The notes below the pieces were generated by a model, which worked only from the letters and a program-made list of their open reading frames with translations, did no database searches and was not told where the DNA came from. 64,000 nt of DNA, taken from contig JASGKO010000021.1 in the NCBI GenBank assembly GCA_049840595.1, forward strand, positions 62,001 through 126,000. Direction: 5' to 3'. Both the position numbers and the translations under genes were made by a program. Source of the stretch: JASGKO01 sp049840595 (GTDB lineage: Bacteria > Verrucomicrobiota > Verrucomicrobiia > Chthoniobacterales > Chthoniobacteraceae). This document shows, piece after piece, positions 61,642 to 64,000 of this stretch (its first letter is position 1; the number at the start of each line of letters is the position of its first letter).

Positions 61642-63114
61642 TTAACGGCGGCGTTGCAGCCAGGTGCCAAGGCCGATGAAAGCGGCGCCGGCCGGGATGA
61701 TGACGAGGGCGAACAGCGCGAGGCGGCTGACCTGCGCATCGGTGATGTTGAGCGTGAAGTTTTGCACCAGCCGTGGCGGCACGCCGATCAACTCCTCACG
61801 ATCGACCAGCCAGTTCAGCGCGCCGACGATGAAATCGACATTCGGCCCCACCTGGGTGAGCGCGTCGGATTGCAGGAAATCCGCATTGCCCGCGAGGAAG
61901 AGGCGGGACGATTCATCGGCGACTGCGCCTTTCTCCGCCGTGGCGGCGAGCGTGAGCGGGGGCGCGTGGTCCTCGCTGGGCAGGAAGGTGTAGCTCCCGC
62001 CCTGGTTCACATCGGCGGTGTATTTGGTTTCGCCCCAATAGCCATCGGCGGCCAGCATCAGGCCCTGGAGCTTGGTCTGGCCGGCGCTCGCGGTCGCGCT
62101 GTCGAGCTTGATCGATTGCGTGTTGCCGGGGAGGGCGGTGTTGATGTTCTTCAGGCGGCGGGTGATCGGGCTGCCATCCATGTAGCTTGCCGCCACGTTG
62201 CGTTGCACCACTGCCACCGGGCCGAGGTTCACCGTCTTCAGCACGCGGTCATCCTGCGGCACGAGGCCGATGTTTTTCACGAAGTTGTCGAGCTTGGGCG
62301 TGAAGGCGGTGGGGTCGAGCGCGATGAAGAGCCGCCCCTTTTTCTGCCAGTAGGCATCCAGCGCCTTGATCTCCGTCTCGTTGAGATCGTACTTCGCTCC
62401 GGCGATCAGCACCGTCTTCGCATCGGCGGGCACGCCATCCTTGCTGGAGGCGAGGTTGAGCGAAAGCAGTGCGAGATTCTGCCGCCCGATGTAGGTGGAA
62501 AGCAGCTTCAGCGCGGGATCGTCGAGCTCGGGCTCCCCGTCGCCGGTGAGCACATACACCTTCGCCTGCTCGGGCTCGGTGACCTCCAGGAGCGCGCTCG
62601 CCAGCGCCTGCTCGCCCTTGAAGTCGCGGATCGTCGGCGCCTGGTTGAACATCGCGACCGATTCATCCATATCCACCAGGTCGCTCGCGGGGATTACCTT
62701 GCTGCGGTCGTTGCAATCCACCACCACCACATTTTCGTTGCCGAACTTGTATTTGACCGAGAGCTCGCGCGCCCGGGCCAGATCGCGCGCCGGGTCCACC
62801 TTCTCCACCTCGATCTTGCTGCGCGAGGCGTATTGGAACTCCTTCAGCAAGCTATCCAGATCGCCGGTAATCGACGAGTCGTCGGGAAAGAAGACCACGA
62901 TGTGCACGGTGGACTTGAGCCCGCGGAGCAGGCGCTGCGTCTGGTCCGCCAGCGTGTGCTCGTGATCGCGCGACAGATCCCACCGCTGGTAATGACGGAA
63001 GGCGAAGTAATTCGCCGCGACGATGATGAAGAGCACCAGCAACGTCTGGATCAGCACGTTGAGACCGATCTGGAACCGGTGGATTTTGAAAACCTTGGGC
63101 GTGGAATCAGGCAT
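61642..63114 (-). CDS. GldG-like ABC auxiliary protein
   Basis: 490 residues. One N-terminal helix (VLIQTLLVLFIIVAANYFAF) and a C-terminal helix (LALFALVIIPAGAAFIGLG) flank a periplasmic domain of the ABC-type uncharacterised transport (GldG) family: YQRWDLSRDHEHTLADQTQ, VDPARDLARARELSVKYKFG, VYVLTGDGEPELDD, ALDAYWQKKGRLFIALDP. Forms a set with the GldF-like permease 12 bases upstream and the ATPase beyond. In Bacteroidota it is a gliding protein; here gliding should not be assumed. Confidence 0.85.
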   Translation of the reverse strand: MPDSTPKVFKIHRFQIGLNVLIQTLLVLFIIVAANYFAFRHYQRWDLSRDHEHTLADQTQRLLRGLKSTVHIVVFFPDDSSITGDLDSLLKEFQYASRSKIEVEKVDPARDLARARELSVKYKFGNENVVVVDCNDRSKVIPASDLVDMDESVAMFNQAPTIRDFKGEQALASALLEVTEPEQAKVYVLTGDGEPELDDPALKLLSTYIGRQNLALLSLNLASSKDGVPADAKTVLIAGAKYDLNETEIKALDAYWQKKGRLFIALDPTAFTPKLDNFVKNIGLVPQDDRVLKTVNLGPVAVVQRNVAASYMDGSPITRRLKNINTALPGNTQSIKLDSATASAGQTKLQGLMLAADGYWGETKYTADVNQGGSYTFLPSEDHAPPLTLAATAEKGAVADESSRLFLAGNADFLQSDALTQVGPNVDFIVGALNWLVDREELIGVPPRLVQNFTLNITDAQVSRLALFALVIIPAGAAFIGLGTWLQRRR

Positions 63115-63126
63115 GGCGGGAAAAAA

Positions 63127-63882
63127 TCAAACCTTCCATTTGCGGGATTGGAACACCTGGAGCGTGAGGTAGAGCACCAGCGCCGTCATGGACACGTAAT
63201 AGACGATCGGCCGCGTATCGAGCAGCCCCTTGGAAAAGGTGGCCATGTGGTCGATCGCCGAGAAGTAGCCGATGAACTCGCTCAGCACCGGCGACACATT
63301 CAGCACGAAGAAGGAAATCCACGCGAAGAAAAACAGGCACATGATGCTGCACATCGAGATCACCCCGGCCACGATCTGGTTGCGCGTCAACGCCGAGGCG
63401 AGGCAGCCGACCGAGATGTAAAACATGCCGATGAGAAAGATCATCAGATAGCTGCCATAGTAGGCGCCATCCGAGCGCACCGCCGGCGCATTCGAGACGA
63501 TCGTAAAGATGCGGAAGTAGAGCGTGGTCGGAATCCAGAGCACGAGGTAGAAGACAAAGGCGCCGAGAAACTTCGAGAGCACCACCTGCCAGTCGCGCAC
63601 CGGCGCGGTCATCAGCGTCTCCACCGTCCCCATCTTCCATTCCTCGGAAAAGGTGCGCATCGTGATCAGCGGGATGAGCAGGATGAAGCCGAACCAGAAC
63701 GGCACCTGGTTGAAAAACGCCTCCACCAGCGTGACCTGCGTCGGCCCGAGGGTGAGGAACTTGACCGCGGAGTAAAACATGAAGCCGGTGAGGAAGAGGA
63801 AGAAGAACATCACCACCCACGCGATGGGGGAGTAGAAATAGCTCTTCAGCTCACGGGCGAGCAGGGCGAAAAATTTTCTCAT
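63127..63882 (-). CDS. ABC-2 type permease, GldF-like
   Basis: 251 residues, six helices (SPIAWVVMFFFLFLTGFMFY, VPFWFGFILLIPLITMRTFS, FLGAFVFYLVLWIPTTLYF, YLMIFLIGMFYISVGCLASA). The motif TMRTFSEEWKMGTVETLMTA is typical of ABC-2 permeases of the GldF/NosY group. Its ATPase gene ends 28 bases upstream on the same strand. The complex probably extrudes or extracts a membrane substrate; cargo unknown. Confidence 0.85.
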   Translation of the reverse strand: MRKFFALLARELKSYFYSPIAWVVMFFFLFLTGFMFYSAVKFLTLGPTQVTLVEAFFNQVPFWFGFILLIPLITMRTFSEEWKMGTVETLMTAPVRDWQVVLSKFLGAFVFYLVLWIPTTLYFRIFTIVSNAPAVRSDGAYYGSYLMIFLIGMFYISVGCLASALTRNQIVAGVISMCSIMCLFFFAWISFFVLNVSPVLSEFIGYFSAIDHMATFSKGLLDTRPIVYYVSMTALVLYLTLQVFQSRKWKV

Positions 63883-63909
63883 GATCGTTCGGAAAAAAAG
63901 GAATGCAGG

Positions 63910-64000
63910 TTAGGCGTCGGCGTGGGTGAGCTCGACGAAGACGTCTTCGAGCGTGGCCCGCTGGTTGGCGAGCTCGCGCACGCCCCAGCCGCGCTCCACG
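63910..64000 (-). CDS. ABC transporter ATPase, C-terminal fragment at window edge
   Basis: The last 29 codons (VERGWGVRELANQRATLEDV then FVELTHADA) of an ABC ATPase run off the right edge. LEDVFVELT is the usual C-terminal signature of GldA/CcmA-type ATPases, so it supplies energy to the GldF-like permease. Confidence 0.85.
   Translation of the reverse strand, partial: VERGWGVRELANQRATLEDVFVELTHADA

Noticed and set aside
1..64000. tRNA, rRNA or known riboswitch
   Set aside because: No cloverleaf with a usable TTCGAATCC arm, no rRNA-like block and no recognisable riboswitch core was found by eye. A covariance search would be needed to exclude short RNAs.

Overview
The window is GC-rich DNA from a bacterium that I place in the Verrucomicrobiota, probably near Chthoniobacter/Terrimicrobium. 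The strongest reason is a complete Verru_Chthon pseudopilin cassette (proteins D, B, C, A), a family defined from Verrucomicrobium and Chthoniobacter. Supporting signs are a surface protein whose N-terminus reads PLEARIAPA, hopanoid-type lipid genes, GldF/GldG/DUF4340 genes and dispersed palindromic repeats. No rRNA, tRNA or CRISPR was seen.

Layout. 0-7 kb: 3' part of a Calx-beta surface protein (minus strand), a TPR membrane protein, a head-to-head hpnI/hpnK pair, a WalJ-like metallo-hydrolase and two unknown paired genes. 7-17 kb: an AsmA/TamB-like protein, a retropepsin-like protease, aguA/aguB (agmatine to putrescine), a secreted and a cytosolic cyclophilin with a toxin-antitoxin-like pair between them, an acyltransferase and a glycine-zipper lipoprotein. 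17-22 kb: a compact five-gene minus-strand run (signal peptidase I, class II aldolase, polytopic membrane protein, fully degenerate ABC ATPase, squalene/phytoene synthase). 22-32 kb: a 42-residue membrane microprotein, dtd, a repeat protein with a poly-Gly tail, glnQ/glnP-type transporter genes, a hydrolase, a cellulose-synthase-like glycosyltransferase, an L,D-transpeptidase and a large secreted protein. 32-36 kb: a secreted protein, a serine hydrolase and an APC permease. 36-43.6 kb: the pseudopilin cassette plus a fifth overlapping gene.

44-50 kb is a sugar-use locus: ribose/xylose-type ABC importer (binding protein, ATPase, permease), a terminator, then a PL4 rhamnogalacturonan lyase with its own terminator. 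It is followed by a 303-bp tandem repeat and a sodium:solute symporter with a 66-residue membrane partner. 53.6-59.4 kb groups purine functions: urate oxidase, a class III aminotransferase, an NCS1 transporter and a CNT nucleoside transporter. A small inverted-repeat element carrying a GxxExxY gene sits among them and supplies the stop codon of the NCS1 gene. The window ends in a DUF4340-GldG-GldF-ATPase set that runs off the right edge.

Two window-wide features need care. First, nine conserved genes are interrupted by ten single-base frameshifts. Seven are repaired by removing one base so as to restore GAGCTC or (G)CGGCCG(C), which points to systematic sequence error or a site-specific process more than to nine dead genes. 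I list these genes as single CDS with the shift noted. Second, at least four families of small dispersed inverted repeats occupy the intergenic spaces.
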